From positions 1-36,372 of the forward strand of contig JAALKD010000033.1 of assembly GCA_011088215.1 (NCBI GenBank): a stretch of DNA of 36,372 nt, given 5' to 3'. The DNA is from Sphingomonadales bacterium. GTDB lineage: Bacteria; Pseudomonadota; Alphaproteobacteria; Sphingomonadales; Kordiimonadaceae. How positions within the stretch are numbered: the stretch's first letter is position 1; the number at the start of each line of letters is the position of its first letter. Below the pieces are notes generated by a model. The model ran no database searches. It saw only the letters and a program-made list of their open reading frames with translations, and was not told the DNA's origin. Shown here piece after piece: positions 7,406-16,752 of the stretch. A program made the position numbers and the translations under genes.

Positions 7406-8008
7406 TCAACCGGTAAACAACTGTTCGGCCCAGGCCTTTTTAAGGGGTTTATGATCCGACGCCTCGGGCAGGTCTGCTGGTATACCAAACCCGATATCAA
7501 CATATTTGCTTTGAAAACAATGTTCGGAGACAATCAGCGCTTCGCGGGGTTGACCGGCCTCATACACATCAGAGGCAGACGCCAGCCCCATAAGATGTAC
7601 CACACCCGGTGCGTGTTGAACCGGCAACAAATAGGCCCGGCTGATGCGGTTGGTTCCATTGATAAACCCGGTAGAAAATTGCATGACCCCTGCGCAGGGA
7701 GTGGCAAACAGGCTGTTCCACCATTCGGCACCAATTTGGCGCATGTCATCGGCAACCAAATCCAGCCAATTGATATTCCTGTTATAGATTTTTACCCGAT
7801 CAGAAATATGCTCGCCCATCAACCGGCAGTGCAATACGCCGGGTTCCGGCTGCTCGTATATCAGAAGATCTGATGCAAAGGGGGCAAAGTCCCGCAGGGT
7901 TATGGCTTTGCGCATTGGCAAGTCGTCGCCCACCCGTGCTGCCTGCCAGCTGTCGAAAAACCGACGAAAAGAAGTTTCATTAACCGTAAGAGTAAAATCT
8001 TCAACCAT
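7406..8008 (-). CDS. Single-domain PAS protein (PAS_5-like)
   Basis: A 200-residue cytoplasmic protein with one PAS-like domain and no output domain. Segments such as SDLLIYEQPEPGVLHCRLMGEHISDRV, then the helical IGAEWWNSLFATPCAGVMQF and the strand RAYLLPVQHAPGVVHLMGLAS match the PAS_5 type seen in many alphaproteobacteria. The tail ends with YVDIGFGIPADLP, and a matching DIGAGIPD end is found in the PAS gene at 33339-33911. Role unknown; such proteins may act as partner sensors. It is divergent from pgeF. Confidence 0.75.
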   Translation of the reverse strand: MVEDFTLTVNETSFRRFFDSWQAARVGDDLPMRKAITLRDFAPFASDLLIYEQPEPGVLHCRLMGEHISDRVKIYNRNINWLDLVADDMRQIGAEWWNSLFATPCAGVMQFSTGFINGTNRISRAYLLPVQHAPGVVHLMGLASASDVYEAGQPREALIVSEHCFQSKYVDIGFGIPADLPEASDHKPLKKAWAEQLFTG

Positions 8009-8193
8009 ATCAATCTACCGGACACGATTTATTAGGGACTCTCTGATTTCACCCAACCCCAGGTTTCACGAAGGATACGCAGGATCATCGCCGCAGCACA
8101 ACCTTTTAGTGACTCTGACAGGAAGCGAACGGTTTGGCCTTCGATACAAGATTGAGGCTTTTCAAGACGCTGCCCAAAGGGCAGACTGCTCCA

Positions 8194-8970
8194 ATGACAT
8201 CACACCAGACATCTCACTTGGTTTTGCCGAACCTGATTTCTTCGCCCCACGGCTTCCTTTCACGCGAGGGCGGTATGTCAGTTGGCATATATGACAGTCT
8301 CAACTGCGGCCCCGGATCAAACGACGATCCAGACAGCGTGCGGGAAAATCGTCGCATAGCCGCCAGCGTGATAGCCGGGCGGCGCGACACGCCGCTGGTC
8401 AGCCTCTATCAAATTCACAGCAACAAGGTGGTTTCTGTCTCCTCCGATTGGGGCGATGACAGGCCGAAGGCTGACGCATTGGTGACAAACCAGCCAGGTA
8501 TTATTCTCGGTATTTTAACGGCCGACTGCACTCCGGTATTGTTCGAAGACCAAAATGCAGGGGTAATCGGCGCAGCGCACGCTGGCTGGAAGGGTGCGCT
8601 GGCCGGAGTAATAGGTGAAACTATTAGTGCGATGGAAGCGCTCGGCGCGGCGCGCGGCAGTATTGTTGCCGCCATCGGCCCGACCATCCAACAGCCAAGC
8701 TATGAGGTCGGCAGCGACTTTGAGGCAAGGTTTCTGCAGGTTGACGCTGGGTTTTCAATGTTTTTTGCCTCTGGGCGCGACGCTGAGCACCGGCACTTTA
8801 ACCTGCCCGGCCTGGTGGAGAACCGCCTGCGGCAGGCTGGCGTCACGCGTGTTGCCAACAGCGCGGTTGATACCTATGCCAGCGAAAATCATTTTTCATA
8901 TCGGCGCACCACCCACCGGGGCGAAGCTGACTATGGCAGACAATTGTCGGGGATAATGCTGGCGCGGTAA
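8194..8970 (+). CDS. pgeF: Peptidoglycan editing factor / multicopper polyphenol oxidase-like (PgeF)
   Basis: PgeF (YfiH family) is a cytoplasmic amidase-like enzyme that removes misincorporated amino acids from UDP-MurNAc precursors; older annotation calls it polyphenol oxidase or laccase domain protein. The protein shows HGFLSREGGMSVGIYDSLNCG, the core QIHS, the catalytic ILTADCTPVLF and GAAHAGWKGAL, and the closing THRGEADYGRQLSGIM. The ATG at 8194, with AAAGGG about 12 bases upstream, gives 258 residues, the usual length; a TTG at 8134 would add 20 residues. In relatives it follows midA directly. Confidence 0.9.
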   Translation: MTSHQTSHLVLPNLISSPHGFLSREGGMSVGIYDSLNCGPGSNDDPDSVRENRRIAASVIAGRRDTPLVSLYQIHSNKVVSVSSDWGDDRPKADALVTNQPGIILGILTADCTPVLFEDQNAGVIGAAHAGWKGALAGVIGETISAMEALGAARGSIVAAIGPTIQQPSYEVGSDFEARFLQVDAGFSMFFASGRDAEHRHFNLPGLVENRLRQAGVTRVANSAVDTYASENHFSYRRTTHRGEADYGRQLSGIMLAR

Positions 8971-8990
8971 TCGGGCGGCTTAAGCGCTGG

Positions 8991-9030
8991 AAAGTTGCGC
9001 TTCGCGGGCGAACTTTGCGGGCGATTCGCC
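8991..9030 (+). other. Alternative hairpins downstream of pgeF
   Basis: AAAGTT (8991-8996) can pair with AACTTT (9011-9016), enclosing GC-rich sequence, while GGCGAA (9007-9012) can instead pair with TTCGCC (9025-9030). The two stems exclude each other. There is no T-run, so it is at most a weak terminator or an RNA structure between pgeF and prs. Confidence 0.3.
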
Positions 9031-9210
9031 TTCAACACGAGAATGGCGGCAGAAATTTAAACAATTTTACCAGAAATACCCGTATAAACACGCTGTCATT
9101 CACCGATTTAGCAGAAAGATTACCAGATCATCACTGGCCGCTTTACAGGCTCGGGCGGCACTGCTAAAGCTCCGTTTATCAGGGTCAATCTTCATCATGT
9201 GGAGGCCACT

Positions 9211-10149
9211 ATGGGCATGAAGATTCTTACAGGTAATGCCAATCCGGAATTGGCGGAAGCCATTGGTGCTTATCTGAACATTCCACTGGCAAAGGCGTCA
9301 GTGAAACGCTTTTCCGATCAGGAAGTTTTTGTTGAAATTCACGAGAACGTTCGCGGCGAGGATGTTTTTCTGGTTCAACCAACCAATTTCCCCTGCAATG
9401 ATCATATGATGGAACTGCTGGTATGCATCGATGCCCTTAGGCGCGCGTCTGCCCGCAGAATTACCGCTGTTATTCCCTATTTCGGCTATGCCCGACAGGA
9501 CAGAAAACCCGGCCCACGCACGCCGATTTCGGCCAAGCTTGTTGCCAATCTGATCACCACAGCCGGTGCAGACAGGGTGCTGACAATGGACCTGCATGCG
9601 GGCCAAATTCAGGGATTTTTCGATATCCCGACCGACAATCTGTATGCCATGCCGGTATTGGTGCGTGACCTGAAAGAAAAATACGCTGGCCGCGAGATGA
9701 CTATTGTATCACCTGATGTGGGCGGCGTGGTGCGGGCACGGGCCTATGCGAAACGCGTGGATGCCCCGATCGCCATCATCGATAAACGCCGCGAACGCGC
9801 TGGTGTTTCCGAGGTGATGCATATTGTTGGTGATGTGGCGGACACGCACTGTATTCTTGTCGATGATATTGTCGACAGCGCCGGTACGCTGTGCAACGCC
9901 GCACAAGCGCTGATGGACGCAGGCGCCAAATCAGTTTCAGCTTATGTGGCGCACGGGGTTCTGTCAGGCCCGGCGTACGAACGCATTAACAACGGTGTAA
10001 TGGATGAACTGGTGATTACGGACACCATTCGCCCGACCGAAAATGTCCGCAACAGCAAGAAAATTCGTCCGGTTACGGTGGCGCCGCTGTTGGCAGAAGC
10101 CATGAACCGCATCGCTCACGAAACCAGCGTTTCCAGCCTGTTCGACTAA
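9211..10149 (+). CDS. prs: Ribose-phosphate pyrophosphokinase
   Basis: Makes PRPP from ribose 5-phosphate and ATP, feeding purine, pyrimidine, NAD, histidine and tryptophan synthesis. Seen are the ATP-binding [15 protein letters not shown] segment ([11 protein letters not shown]), the [16 protein letters not shown] motif with the catalytic His, the flexible loop [11 protein letters not shown] and the PRPP/ribose-phosphate loop [11 protein letters not shown]. The ATG at 9211 has GGAGG 5-6 bases before it; a GTG at 9199 is an artefact of the open frame. 312 residues, the usual size. It is followed by a strong terminator, which separates it from the KAP gene. In relatives rplY comes next. Confidence 0.97.
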   Translation: MGMKILTGNANPELAEAIGAYLNIPLAKASVKRFSDQEVFVEIHENVRGEDVFLVQPTNFPCNDHMMELLVCIDALRRASARRITAVIPYFGYARQDRKPGPRTPISAKLVANLITTAGADRVLTMDLHAGQIQGFFDIPTDNLYAMPVLVRDLKEKYAGREMTIVSPDVGGVVRARAYAKRVDAPIAIIDKRRERAGVSEVMHIVGDVADTHCILVDDIVDSAGTLCNAAQALMDAGAKSVSAYVAHGVLSGPAYERINNGVMDELVITDTIRPTENVRNSKKIRPVTVAPLLAEAMNRIAHETSVSSLFD

Positions 10150-10168
10150 AGGCTTAATGAAACATCCT

Positions 10169-10196
10169 AAAGGCCTCATTTGGTGAGGCCTTTTTT
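10169..10196 (+). terminator. Rho-independent terminator of prs
   Basis: AAAGGCCTCA and TGAGGCCTTT form a perfect 10-bp stem around a 5-base loop, running directly into a T-run. It starts about 20 bp after the prs stop. Confidence 0.92.
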
Positions 10197-10202
10197 GTGC
10201 CT

Positions 10203-10220
10203 ATGTGATCGCCATCACAT
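10203..10220. promoter_or_regulatory. CRP-type palindrome upstream of the KAP gene
   Basis: ATGTGATCGCCATCACAT holds TGTGA-N6-TCACA with perfect half-sites, the same plan as 5669-5686. It is 89 bp before the GTG of the KAP gene and just after the prs terminator, so it most likely serves the KAP promoter. Confidence 0.6.
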
Positions 10221-10308
10221 CAATTCCCTGCCGTTTAGGTAGAGACTCCACAAATACGCAATTCAAAGCTACAGTTCACACGTTATTGTTGAATTGGGGG
10301 AGCGCACC

Positions 10309-12909
10309 GTGGCTGAAGCACCAGATGAAAAAGCTCAAATGAAGGCCGATATGCGGGAGGCAAAAGCGCGAAAACCGGGCACCCGAAAAAAGACTGTTCG
10401 AAGCGACACACAAACAGCGTCTGCTCCGCATTACACACAATCTGTTGAAGAAGTAATTGAGCGGGAACCGGACAGCACTGAGGCAAGCGAAGCTGTTGAC
10501 GGACCAGAGGAAGCTGTTGACACAAGCGAACGGTCACTCACTCTCCGCTTCACCCGCTCGGTCGAGTTCGACCCCGATAATTATGATTTGATAATTTTAC
10601 CATACGGCCAAAAGAATGTTGCTGCGGAATTTGCCCGCCATCCCATGCTGGATAACGAGCGGCTAACGGCGGATGTAATTGCCGCAACCAATAAGTTCGA
10701 AGCGCCCTATGCAACCCTACCTGATATTGGCCTATTGTTGATCAAGACTGCCACAAGTGAGCAATTTTTTGTTCAGGCGCTAAGAAATGTAATTTTAGGG
10801 TCAGGATTCTCTTTCACTGGCCCAGCTATACGTATTTTAGATTGCATGGACTTCACACCGCTAAAACAATTTCCATTAAGCACTCATTTATTGGAAGTAG
10901 CGAGTGCTCTTTATGATGTGCCATACTCGGTTCAATATGATGTCTGCGTTACAGCAGGCAGCGCCAAAAACCTTTCCCAAGAAATACCGTTGCTATCCGG
11001 AGATACAAACAGACCTTTTGGCTTCGAGCAGCTTCAAATAATTGGACTGGACGGTGGACAGCTTGGCTCAAACGTGCCTGCAGATAATGATGACGGCATC
11101 TCAAAACCAAAAAAAACCGACGATACTCGTACGCATTTTTTGGCAGATCACGCCACCTATGAAGACCTGCTTGGCTACCATCCCTATGCCATGGGCATTG
11201 CCTCGTTTGTGAAAGACACTGACACGACCCTGCCGCTGACCATCGCCATTGACGGCGCATGGGGCAAGGGCAAGTCGTCTCTGATGAAAATGCTGAGAAA
11301 CGAATTGGACCCCAATCGCCCAAAAAATGATGCCGTGCTGCCTCAAATTGGTTGGTTCAAACAAATTTGGACAACTCTTATCACGCCGCTTGTCATAATT
11401 TGGACACTGATAAAATCATCAATCGCATTGCGGGCAAATATCCCGGCAGACACTGGCGAACGCCGCTACGCCACCGTTTTCATCAATGCCTGGCGTCACG
11501 GCAAAGGCACCCAATTGAAGGCGAAAATTGTCAGCGACATTCTGGCAGCAATGACTGCCCGCTTTGGTCCCGACTTCCTGTTGCGGCTGCAAATGAAACG
11601 ATTGGACCGGATCGGCCTATTGGAGTCGGCTACAAAGTCTTTACTCACCAACATGATAGTGCTTGGCTTGGTATTGATCTTTAGCGCCGGTCTGATTGCG
11701 AGCCTGTGGTTCAACCTGGATACTACTCTACTGCCGGAAGGTTGGCTCGCCTTCCTCAAAACAGAAAAAGAAGCCACCAGTGCGTTCACAGTTGTATTGA
11801 ATGCACTGCTATTTGCGTGGAAACACAAACCCAGCCTGAAGCTGGATGATTATCTGCATGCACCGGATTACCTCAAGCTGGCGGGCAGTGACGCAGAGAT
11901 AGAAACCGACTTTCGCCGCATATTGGCAGCGCTGGAAGAGCGAAATTGCCATTTGGCGCTGTTCATTGACGATCTTGATCGCTGCGCACCCAACGAATGC
12001 GCCGCCGTAGTTGAAGCCCTGAACACTTTCTTTGGCAGCGAAGGCCACAAATGTTTATTCATTCTTGACATGCACAGGGAGATGGTCGCCAGCTCGCTTG
12101 ATGTTGCATACAAAAGCCTTGTGGACAAAATCAATGCTAATGATCTCTTAAAAGATCAAAGGCCATTTGGGCGCCGGTTTCTGGAGAAAATAGTACAATT
12201 TGTTGTCGCCTTGCCAGAACCGGATGAAGCAGCAACTCAAAAATTCCTGGATGCAATGACCTCTGATACCCGGCGCGGCAGCCTGGAGGACATAAAAGCA
12301 CTAGCGAAGGCACAAGAACGTGACGAAGCGATATCCAATAGCGATAAAACGGGCAAATACAATGAACGCGCAACGGAATTGCTTCAGACGGTAAAAAAAA
12401 TAACCCAGATTATAATGCCTTGGCCTGCAGTTGAATTGACGGTTTTGGCAACAACGACAATCATCGAGCGCATGGAAAAACAGGGTGTTAACATCGAGTT
12501 GGCACAACAGGAAGCTAACCGGATTTCAGGTCTCAAGGACCAAATAGATAAACGAAAGAAGGCCAACGAAAATGAATATGTGGAGGCATTTAAAGCAGTC
12601 AAAGACGTGATCCGCTCCAATCCGCGCCAGTATAAACGATTTTTCAATAAGTTGCGTTTTTACCGGCTTTTGAATGTTGCTGAGGCCAACCCCATGTTTG
12701 TCGACGCATGTGAGGCGGTGATGGCCCTTGAACACCCTAACTTATATTACAGGGTGATAAAATGCTCCGGCAGCCTGAAAGCATTCGCGGACGAAGCGCC
12801 AAATGCTTCTTCGACCAAATTCAAAGATCTGGTCGAAGACTTTGACAGCCACGCTGCGCTGAAAAGCTTGCGGGAGCAGCTCTACACCGAATTAAAGCAT
12901 TCGCCTTAG
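10309..12909 (+). CDS. KAP-family P-loop NTPase with membrane insert and unassigned N-terminal domain
   Basis: An 866-residue protein. The KAP NTPase domain has a Walker A GAWGKGKSS near residues 316-324 and a Walker B FIDDLDRC near 552-559, with two hydrophobic membrane segments between them (around 358-375 and 445-468), the intramembrane insertion typical of KAP proteins (Kidins220, PifA). The C-terminal half is helical and charged. The first ~80 residues are low-complexity, Glu/Lys rich; residues ~80-235 form a separate domain (FDPDNYDLIILPYG.., ending in a SVQYDVCVTAGSAKNLS stretch) that I cannot name. GGGGGAG lies 6 bases before the GTG at 10309, which decides that start over the TTG at 10294. 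PifA excludes phage T7, so a defence role is possible but unproven. Its end overlaps the cytochrome b561 gene by 18 bp, tail to tail. Confidence 0.85.
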   Translation: MAEAPDEKAQMKADMREAKARKPGTRKKTVRSDTQTASAPHYTQSVEEVIEREPDSTEASEAVDGPEEAVDTSERSLTLRFTRSVEFDPDNYDLIILPYGQKNVAAEFARHPMLDNERLTADVIAATNKFEAPYATLPDIGLLLIKTATSEQFFVQALRNVILGSGFSFTGPAIRILDCMDFTPLKQFPLSTHLLEVASALYDVPYSVQYDVCVTAGSAKNLSQEIPLLSGDTNRPFGFEQLQIIGLDGGQLGSNVPADNDDGISKPKKTDDTRTHFLADHATYEDLLGYHPYAMGIASFVKDTDTTLPLTIAIDGAWGKGKSSLMKMLRNELDPNRPKNDAVLPQIGWFKQIWTTLITPLVIIWTLIKSSIALRANIPADTGERRYATVFINAWRHGKGTQLKAKIVSDILAAMTARFGPDFLLRLQMKRLDRIGLLESATKSLLTNMIVLGLVLIFSAGLIASLWFNLDTTLLPEGWLAFLKTEKEATSAFTVVLNALLFAWKHKPSLKLDDYLHAPDYLKLAGSDAEIETDFRRILAALEERNCHLALFIDDLDRCAPNECAAVVEALNTFFGSEGHKCLFILDMHREMVASSLDVAYKSLVDKINANDLLKDQRPFGRRFLEKIVQFVVALPEPDEAATQKFLDAMTSDTRRGSLEDIKALAKAQERDEAISNSDKTGKYNERATELLQTVKKITQIIMPWPAVELTVLATTTIIERMEKQGVNIELAQQEANRISGLKDQIDKRKKANENEYVEAFKAVKDVIRSNPRQYKRFFNKLRFYRLLNVAEANPMFVDACEAVMALEHPNLYYRVIKCSGSLKAFADEAPNASSTKFKDLVEDFDSHAALKSLREQLYTELKHSP

Positions 12910-13425
12910 CACCTTCTTTTTTCCGATAATCTGGTGATATAGAACCGCTGTAACATGCAACACAAACAGCGCAGCAAGGACATACCACCCCGCTACGTGC
13001 AGCTCTTCCCAGAAATGGTGCAAATCCATGTCACGTGCGTACGGAGTCGGTATGCTGAAAAGTCCGTAAAACGGCAGATCCCAACCTACTGTCAACAAAG
13101 ACATGGACCCAGACACAACCTGAAAAGCGATGACGCCGTAGAAGAACCAATGAACAAGAGTGGCAAGATTCACTTGCCACCAAACATTACTCAGCGCCGC
13201 TGGTGACATGTTGCCCAGCTTCCAGCCAAAGCGAACGAGCAGAAGCATCATGGCCAACATGCCCGTTGATGCATGCAGCCGAATAAGCGCTGATTTTTCC
13301 TCACCGCGTGGCAGATCACTCATAAACAGACCGAAAGCAACCATCGAAATAAGCAAGAATGCCATCACCCAATGCAGAGTTTTTGCGCCCCAACCGTAGC
13401 TGTCCAAAGTGTTTTTTAACCTCAT
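12892..13425 (-). CDS. Cytochrome b561-type membrane protein
   Basis: About 177 residues with four membrane segments of the prokaryotic cytochrome b561 family. Candidate heme-ligand histidines sit in KTLHWVMAF, IRLHASTG, LVHWFFYG and LFVLHVTAVLYH. These proteins pass electrons across or within the inner membrane, often from quinol. The ATG at 13425 is preceded by GGGAG; an ATG at 13530 would extend back over the receptor gene. It starts 25 bp after the TonB-dependent receptor on the same strand, so a shared Fur-controlled transcript is likely. A role in reducing imported iron or heme is inference. Confidence 0.87.
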   Translation of the reverse strand: MRLKNTLDSYGWGAKTLHWVMAFLLISMVAFGLFMSDLPRGEEKSALIRLHASTGMLAMMLLLVRFGWKLGNMSPAALSNVWWQVNLATLVHWFFYGVIAFQVVSGSMSLLTVGWDLPFYGLFSIPTPYARDMDLHHFWEELHVAGWYVLAALFVLHVTAVLYHQIIGKKKVLRRML

Positions 13426-13450
13426 TGGAAATCTCCCGTTTCGTGCTTGA

Positions 13451-15568
13451 TCAAAAACTGGATGTCCAAGAAACTGTGGTCCTGAAATTGCGATTTGACC
13501 CCGGCACACCGGCGAAAGTTCGTACTGCATTGGTGTTGAATATATTGTTCAAACCGACGTCAAACCGCCAACCGTCGAGAACACCTTCACTCGGTTGCCA
13601 CACCAGATAAGTATCAATTGTTTCATAGTTTGGGCGCGCTTCCGCTGGATCATTGACCTTGTCAAACGCACCAGCAAATTCTGCGCGCATGCCAAAGCGG
13701 ACATCTTTCTCGAACATTTTTATCTCGGTTACCAGTTGCAGTCGGTTGGGAACCAATACGCCGACAAATTCACCAGTGCCTTCATCGCGGCCATCAATCG
13801 TTGAATAGGCGGCGGACATGAAAAGATAGTCGCTGCTATATTGACCTTCAATCTCGAAGCCATCTAGCTGTGCACGAGCGGTGTTGACATTACGGCTTGT
13901 GCCCGATGTGCAAACACCAAACGGCGCACCAAAACAGGCTGGTGAAAACTCTACATTCACCTCAAGGTCAATCAAGTTGGTTACATCATTTTCAAAATAG
14001 CTCCCCTTAACAACCAACCTGTCGCCGTCATAAGCGAGGTTTTCAAATGTCAGGCCCGCGCCAAACTCATATGCTTTCGCGCGCTCAGCCTGCAAATCCA
14101 GATTTGGAACAAAGAAGTTGGGGGCCTGCACGGTTGGGCCAAGCGGAATTGTGAAATGAATATTGTCGGCAAAAATTTCGTTGAATGACGGCGCACGGAA
14201 TGCCTCCGAATAGTTCCCATACAGCAACAACCAATCCGTTGGAGCGTAGGACACACCAATCTTCGGCGATGTGGCGCCATCATCTGTATTCAAGTCTGAA
14301 TTTTGGTCGGATGTGTTCTTGAAGTTGTCGTATCTCAGGGCAGGGATAATTCTGAAAGTACCAGCGGCCGTTTCAAGGCCAATGTCGGCCTGAATGAAAG
14401 CACCAAATGTCTCGGCAGTCGCATCCGGAACGCCGCCCCGAGCGCCATCGGCGGTGGTATTGTCGAGACCAACTTGTTCGTCTTTGTAGTATTCACCGCC
14501 GTAAGTGAAGACAACCGAACTTTCGCCGCCGAGGGTAAATTTCGACCGATTATCCAGAACAAAACCGTATGTTTTGACCTTGCGTGTGATTTCTCGGGGT
14601 GTATCCAGCTCCGCCTCGTCAACTCGGGAATTATTGACGTACCCAATCACGCCCAAATCAACAAGGTCACTACCGGGGTTATAGTTGATACGAGCCCGCA
14701 AGGTTTCACTTTCAATGTCCTTGCGTACGAGATCACCCATTGAAATACCCTGCCCATTATTGGGCTCCAGCGCGTCGTTACTGAAACGCAGCCACGAGGC
14801 GTCAATTTTCAGGTCATCTGTAATTTGGGAATTAATTTTCACCAGGCCAGAGGCGATTTCATCATCGCCCTGCAGGTCTTCACCCCTCGCCAGGTTAATG
14901 TCGTCAGACTTCCGCCATGTGAAATTGGCAAGCCCACCTGTTTTACCGTCGGCGGTCGTGCCAAATAGCGTACCGCCCGTCATCCATTCGTCATTCAACC
15001 CTTGAAATCCGGTTTTGACACGAAAACCAAATTGGGCATCTTCTTCAAGCAGATCATTTGCAGCAACCGTTTCAAACGCGATTACGCCACCCAGTGCACT
15101 GGACCCATAAAGAGCTGAGCCCGGCCCGCGCACAACTTCAGCAGTACGCAACAGGTCTGGTTCAATGAAAAACCTGCCGTCGTGTCCGGAAAGGAAGTTC
15201 TGACGTACGCCGTCGAACAACACCAAAACCCCCTCACCTGAAATGCCTCGCAAGGCCGGAATGTCCCCTGTCCGCCGCGGGCCACCGGTGAATTGAACGC
15301 CAGGTGTTGAAGCGAAGATTTCCGCTACGCTTGCGGAGATACGACCTTCGATTTCATCACGAGACACAACGCTGACGCTGCCGGGGAACGAAAATACATC
15401 CGATGGACCGCGCGTTGCGGTAATGCTGATTTCCTCGATCTCCGTTATAGCGAAATCCACGGCTTCATCAGCGCCGTGGGCGGCCAAAGTGTTTCCGGCC
15501 AAGGCAATGGCGATGACCGCCAAAGACCCTCCGGATTTAAGCGTGTGCACATGTCGTTCAGAAAACAT
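13451..15568 (-). CDS. TonB-dependent outer-membrane receptor, heme/hemoglobin type
   Basis: A 705-residue outer-membrane receptor. A signal sequence comes first (to AHGADEA), then a TonB-box-like EEISITATR, the plug domain (VSVVSRDEIE.., LRGISGEGVLVLFDGVRQNF, VVRGPGSALYGSSALGGVIAFET), then the beta barrel, ending in an aromatic residue (TVSWTSSF). EAFRAPSFNEIF plus a downstream N-L-x-L-x-x-E-R segment resembles the FRAP/NPNL motifs of heme and hemoglobin receptors, so heme is the likeliest ligand, although siderophore cannot be excluded. The promoter region carries Fur-like boxes. Divergent from the DUF6607 lipoprotein gene and upstream of cytochrome b561. Confidence 0.88.
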   Translation of the reverse strand: MFSERHVHTLKSGGSLAVIAIALAGNTLAAHGADEAVDFAITEIEEISITATRGPSDVFSFPGSVSVVSRDEIEGRISASVAEIFASTPGVQFTGGPRRTGDIPALRGISGEGVLVLFDGVRQNFLSGHDGRFFIEPDLLRTAEVVRGPGSALYGSSALGGVIAFETVAANDLLEEDAQFGFRVKTGFQGLNDEWMTGGTLFGTTADGKTGGLANFTWRKSDDINLARGEDLQGDDEIASGLVKINSQITDDLKIDASWLRFSNDALEPNNGQGISMGDLVRKDIESETLRARINYNPGSDLVDLGVIGYVNNSRVDEAELDTPREITRKVKTYGFVLDNRSKFTLGGESSVVFTYGGEYYKDEQVGLDNTTADGARGGVPDATAETFGAFIQADIGLETAAGTFRIIPALRYDNFKNTSDQNSDLNTDDGATSPKIGVSYAPTDWLLLYGNYSEAFRAPSFNEIFADNIHFTIPLGPTVQAPNFFVPNLDLQAERAKAYEFGAGLTFENLAYDGDRLVVKGSYFENDVTNLIDLEVNVEFSPACFGAPFGVCTSGTSRNVNTARAQLDGFEIEGQYSSDYLFMSAAYSTIDGRDEGTGEFVGVLVPNRLQLVTEIKMFEKDVRFGMRAEFAGAFDKVNDPAEARPNYETIDTYLVWQPSEGVLDGWRFDVGLNNIFNTNAVRTFAGVPGSNRNFRTTVSWTSSF

Positions 15569-15589
15569 AATAAATATACCCTAATTAAT

Positions 15590-15613
15590 ATTGCGAATCA
15601 TTCTTAGTTGCAT
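15590..15613. promoter_or_regulatory. Fur-like box, receptor side
   Basis: TTGCGAATCATTC followed by TTAGTTGCAT resembles the imperfect GCGAATNATTC-type Fur sites of alphaproteobacteria. It lies just before the start of the TonB-dependent receptor gene (transcribed leftward). Assignment is by pattern and by the iron/heme context. Confidence 0.5.
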
Positions 15614-15638
15614 TAGTGAAGGATTTAGCAGTATGTTT

Positions 15639-15664
15639 TTGCGAATGCAAGTGAGTCTTATTAT
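15639..15664. promoter_or_regulatory. Second Fur-like box, DUF6607 side
   Basis: GCGAATGCAAGTGAGTCTTA followed by TTAT overlaps the likely promoter of the DUF6607 gene about 30-50 bp before its ATG. It repeats the GCGAAT...TTA layout of the box at 15590. Weaker than the first. Confidence 0.4.
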
Positions 15665-15692
15665 TAATTAAAAGATATTTGGGAGACAAAAA

Positions 15693-16733
15693 ATGATCAG
15701 AAAATTACAACCGTTGGCAATTTTTGCCGCCGTTTTATGCTTGGGGGCTTGCTCGCCCCAATCCGTACAAACCTCCGGCGTGGAGGCCCGGATTGCGCAA
15801 CCATCGGCTGAAATAGAACGTGACCGGCAGGCAATTCTGGCGATGGTCGGAGACTACGCCGTTACGTTTGACTTCAGGGAAACTGTTGCTCTGCAAAAAG
15901 ATTACCGGCCCAAAGAAGCCTACGTCACTCACGCTCAGGAAATTGTGCGGGTGATCGAAGACCGCGGCGATTTCATTAGCCTGCAACATATATTGCTGGT
16001 CGGCGACGAAAAGAAAATTCCGATCAAACATTGGCGACAAGACTGGGCGTTTCAACCGGCAGCGATTACGCGGTTTGTTGGCGGCAACGGTTGGGAAAAT
16101 ATCAATCTAGCGCCGGAAGAAACCCAAGGAAAATGGGCGCAATTGGTTTACCAGGTTGATGATGGTCCGCGCTATGCCGGGCTTGGCGCATGGCGCTATG
16201 ACAGCGGATTTGCCGAATGGGCATCTCAGCCTAGCTGGCGCCCCCTGCCCCGCCGGGACGCGACCAAACGAACTGATTATCATGCGATTGAAGCGGTGAA
16301 CCGACACGCGATAACGCCGGATGGCTGGGTACATGAGCAGGACAACACCAAGTTGATTTTGGGCGGTGTAGCGGCGCAGGCTCTGGTACGCGAAGTAGGC
16401 GTAAACACCTACGTGCATTCCGACAGTATCGATGCCACTACTGCGATGGAATATTGGGAAAAAACCAGCGACTTTTGGCGCAATGTTCGCGCGGAATGGA
16501 CACGTCTTGAAACCAAAACGCCCGGTTTTGGTCTGACCGTTCAGGGCGAACCAGAGGAAATTTACATGCAAATTCTCGGCATCGCTTCTGGATTGGTTGA
16601 CGGTGACACGACAACCGAGCAAGCGTCCGCAGACGCCCGCGATATTATCCGGGAGTATACAGCGCAAGAGCTTAAACCCCTGCACATTAGATTGTCCGAG
16701 GTTCCAGCAATCACACCGCCTTCGGGAGAGTAG
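15693..16733 (+). CDS. DUF6607 family lipoprotein, heme/iron locus
   Basis: A 346-residue protein with a lipoprotein signal (MIRKLQPLAIFAAVLCLGACS, lipobox LGAC), so it should be anchored on the periplasmic or outer-membrane face. The body has FDFRETVALQKDYRPKEAY, EDRGDFISLQHILLV, IKHWRQDWAFQ and the late DYHAIEAVNRHAITPDGWVHEQDN.KL, features of the DUF6607 family, which is frequently beside TonB-dependent heme receptors. Biochemical role unknown. A GGGAG site precedes the ATG at 15693. Divergent from the receptor with a shared 124-bp control region holding Fur-like boxes. Confidence 0.82.
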   Translation: MIRKLQPLAIFAAVLCLGACSPQSVQTSGVEARIAQPSAEIERDRQAILAMVGDYAVTFDFRETVALQKDYRPKEAYVTHAQEIVRVIEDRGDFISLQHILLVGDEKKIPIKHWRQDWAFQPAAITRFVGGNGWENINLAPEETQGKWAQLVYQVDDGPRYAGLGAWRYDSGFAEWASQPSWRPLPRRDATKRTDYHAIEAVNRHAITPDGWVHEQDNTKLILGGVAAQALVREVGVNTYVHSDSIDATTAMEYWEKTSDFWRNVRAEWTRLETKTPGFGLTVQGEPEEIYMQILGIASGLVDGDTTTEQASADARDIIREYTAQELKPLHIRLSEVPAITPPSGE

Positions 16734-16752
16734 AACGTCAACTCACCGGATA

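Noticed and set aside
14303..14743. 146-codon frame opposite the TonB receptor
   Set aside because: Antisense shadow of a full-length receptor gene.
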